Of a stretch of DNA of 64,000 nt, positions 63,504-64,000 are shown one piece after another. Every line of letters begins with the position of its first letter. The stretch's first letter is position 1. The notes under the pieces are model-generated. The model was not told the DNA's origin. It saw only the letters and a list, made by a program, of their open reading frames with translations, and did not search any database. This DNA comes from Campylobacteraceae bacterium. GTDB taxonomy: Bacteria > Campylobacterota > Campylobacteria > Campylobacterales > Campylobacteraceae. The stretch is from NCBI GenBank assembly GCA_031266555.1, contig JAISAU010000024.1, forward strand, positions 1 to 64,000, given 5' to 3'. Both the position numbers and the translations under genes were made by a program.

Positions 63504-64000
63504 TCAAGAATTTTTGGGCAACTCTTCTCCGCTGGCGATTAACTTATCTCTTAATCTATTTAAAAATTCTTGCTTAGTTTCGCCCTCTTTTAATTTCACC
63601 GCGCTTCCAGCGACTAAAGTGCAAAGAAGAGGGAGCGGGATAAAATGACCTTTTGGCATTACTCTTTTAAAATTATCAAGCCATATGGGAACTATCTCAA
63701 TCTCAGGATTTTCTTTTGCCAACAGGTAAATCCCGCTTTTAAAAGGCAACAGTACATCCTCTTTATTTCTCGTGCCTTCGGGAAATATAATGATAGAGTA
63801 GCCATCTCTTAAAGCCTCTAATATAGGCTTTAAAGGATTTAGCGTTTTAGCGCTCCTATCAACCAGTACGGCATTGAACATTTTGTGTATCATAAACTTA
63901 CGGATAGCCGTTTTTGACCAGTAATCGGCGGCGGCAATCGCTCTTGTGTTTTCTCGTATGTGTTTTGGCAAAGCCGACCAAATAAGTACAAAATCAGCAT
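63504..64000 (-). CDS. 1-acyl-glycerol-3-phosphate acyltransferase-like protein (partial)
   Basis: The C-terminal 165 or so residues of a PlsC-type acyltransferase; the frame stays open to the right edge (ADFVLIWSALPKHIRENTR...), so the start and the catalytic HX4D motif lie outside. Visible: RAIAAADYWSKT, SIIIFPEGTRNKEDVLLPFKSGIYLLA (motif III E-G-T-R) and VPIWLDN (motif IV). Probably acylates lysophosphatidate or another lysolipid at the inner membrane. Confidence 0.9.
   Translation of the reverse strand, partial: ADFVLIWSALPKHIRENTRAIAAADYWSKTAIRKFMIHKMFNAVLVDRSAKTLNPLKPILEALRDGYSIIIFPEGTRNKEDVLLPFKSGIYLLAKENPEIEIVPIWLDNFKRVMPKGHFIPLPLLCTLVAGSAVKLKEGETKQEFLNRLRDKLIASGEELPKNS

Overview
The window looks like the chromosome of a member of the Campylobacterota (formerly Epsilonproteobacteria). 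It is AT-rich, and many genes overlap by four bases. Typical gene sets of the phylum are present: the P19/FTR1 iron locus, DcuA with aspartase and a periplasmic asparaginase, a di-haem cytochrome c peroxidase, beta-carbonic anhydrase, and an RpoD with a TTTTGGGTATAAT-type promoter in front of it. I cannot name the genus. No rRNA or tRNA gene was seen; the only structured RNA recognised is RNase P RNA.

Layout. 1-2.4 kb: a decaying array of small membrane-protein genes, related to one another and interleaved with two copies of a short proline-rich peptide. 2.4-10.7 kb (minus): an eight-gene iron-uptake operon (FTR1 permease, P19, DUF2318/YHS membrane protein, two FtsX-like permeases, ATPase, two thioredoxin-like proteins) behind Fur-box-like palindromes. 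10.7-12.2 kb: an orphan OppC-type permease and rsmD. 12.3-16.4 kb (plus): iorA-iorB-paaK-ACT, an aryl-acid/arylpyruvate module. 16.5-19.4 kb: an OLD-family ATPase/Toprim gene followed by a decayed stretch. 19.4-22.1 kb (minus): an exported flavin amine oxidase, cytochrome c and exported RidA-like protein, read here as a periplasmic amine-dehydrogenase module. 22.5 kb: RNase P RNA. 23-32 kb: TPR protein, folA/thyA, SIMPL protein, a frameshifted endonuclease/exonuclease/phosphatase gene, carbonic anhydrase, YhiN-like flavoprotein, SDR, trmL, purU. 32-38.9 kb: cytochrome c peroxidase, a decayed GLUG-type adhesin, a NAD salvage/ADP-ribose group (nadV, NadM-Nudix, macro domain), leuB and leuD. 39-41.7 kb: TauE/SafE, GNAT, AzlD and AzlC genes between blocks of a dispersed palindromic repeat. 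42-46.7 kb: a 1577-residue autotransporter with a large internal duplication. 46.95-47.64 kb: a degenerate CRISPR-like array followed by a second tandem repeat. 47.7-54.3 kb (minus): a two-component system, then asparaginase, DcuA and aspartase. 54.4-64 kb (plus): rpoD, a PAS-like gene, a lipoprotein, argB, cutA, thrC, kdsB, and at the end a truncated plsC-type acyltransferase on the minus strand.

Some of these fit together. Periplasmic asparaginase, DcuA and aspartase form an asparagine-to-aspartate-to-fumarate route that would feed fumarate respiration. NadV plus NadM remake NAD from nicotinamide, and the neighbouring Nudix and macro domains act on ADP-ribose. The amine oxidase, cytochrome and RidA together would oxidise an amine in the periplasm, pass electrons to the respiratory chain and clear the reactive imine.

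The whole window is also studded with the palindrome (T)ACATGT(A), about 65 copies by eye. It is concentrated in intergenic clusters and sometimes paired into perfect hairpins. Together with the relic CRISPR array this is the most unusual non-genic feature.
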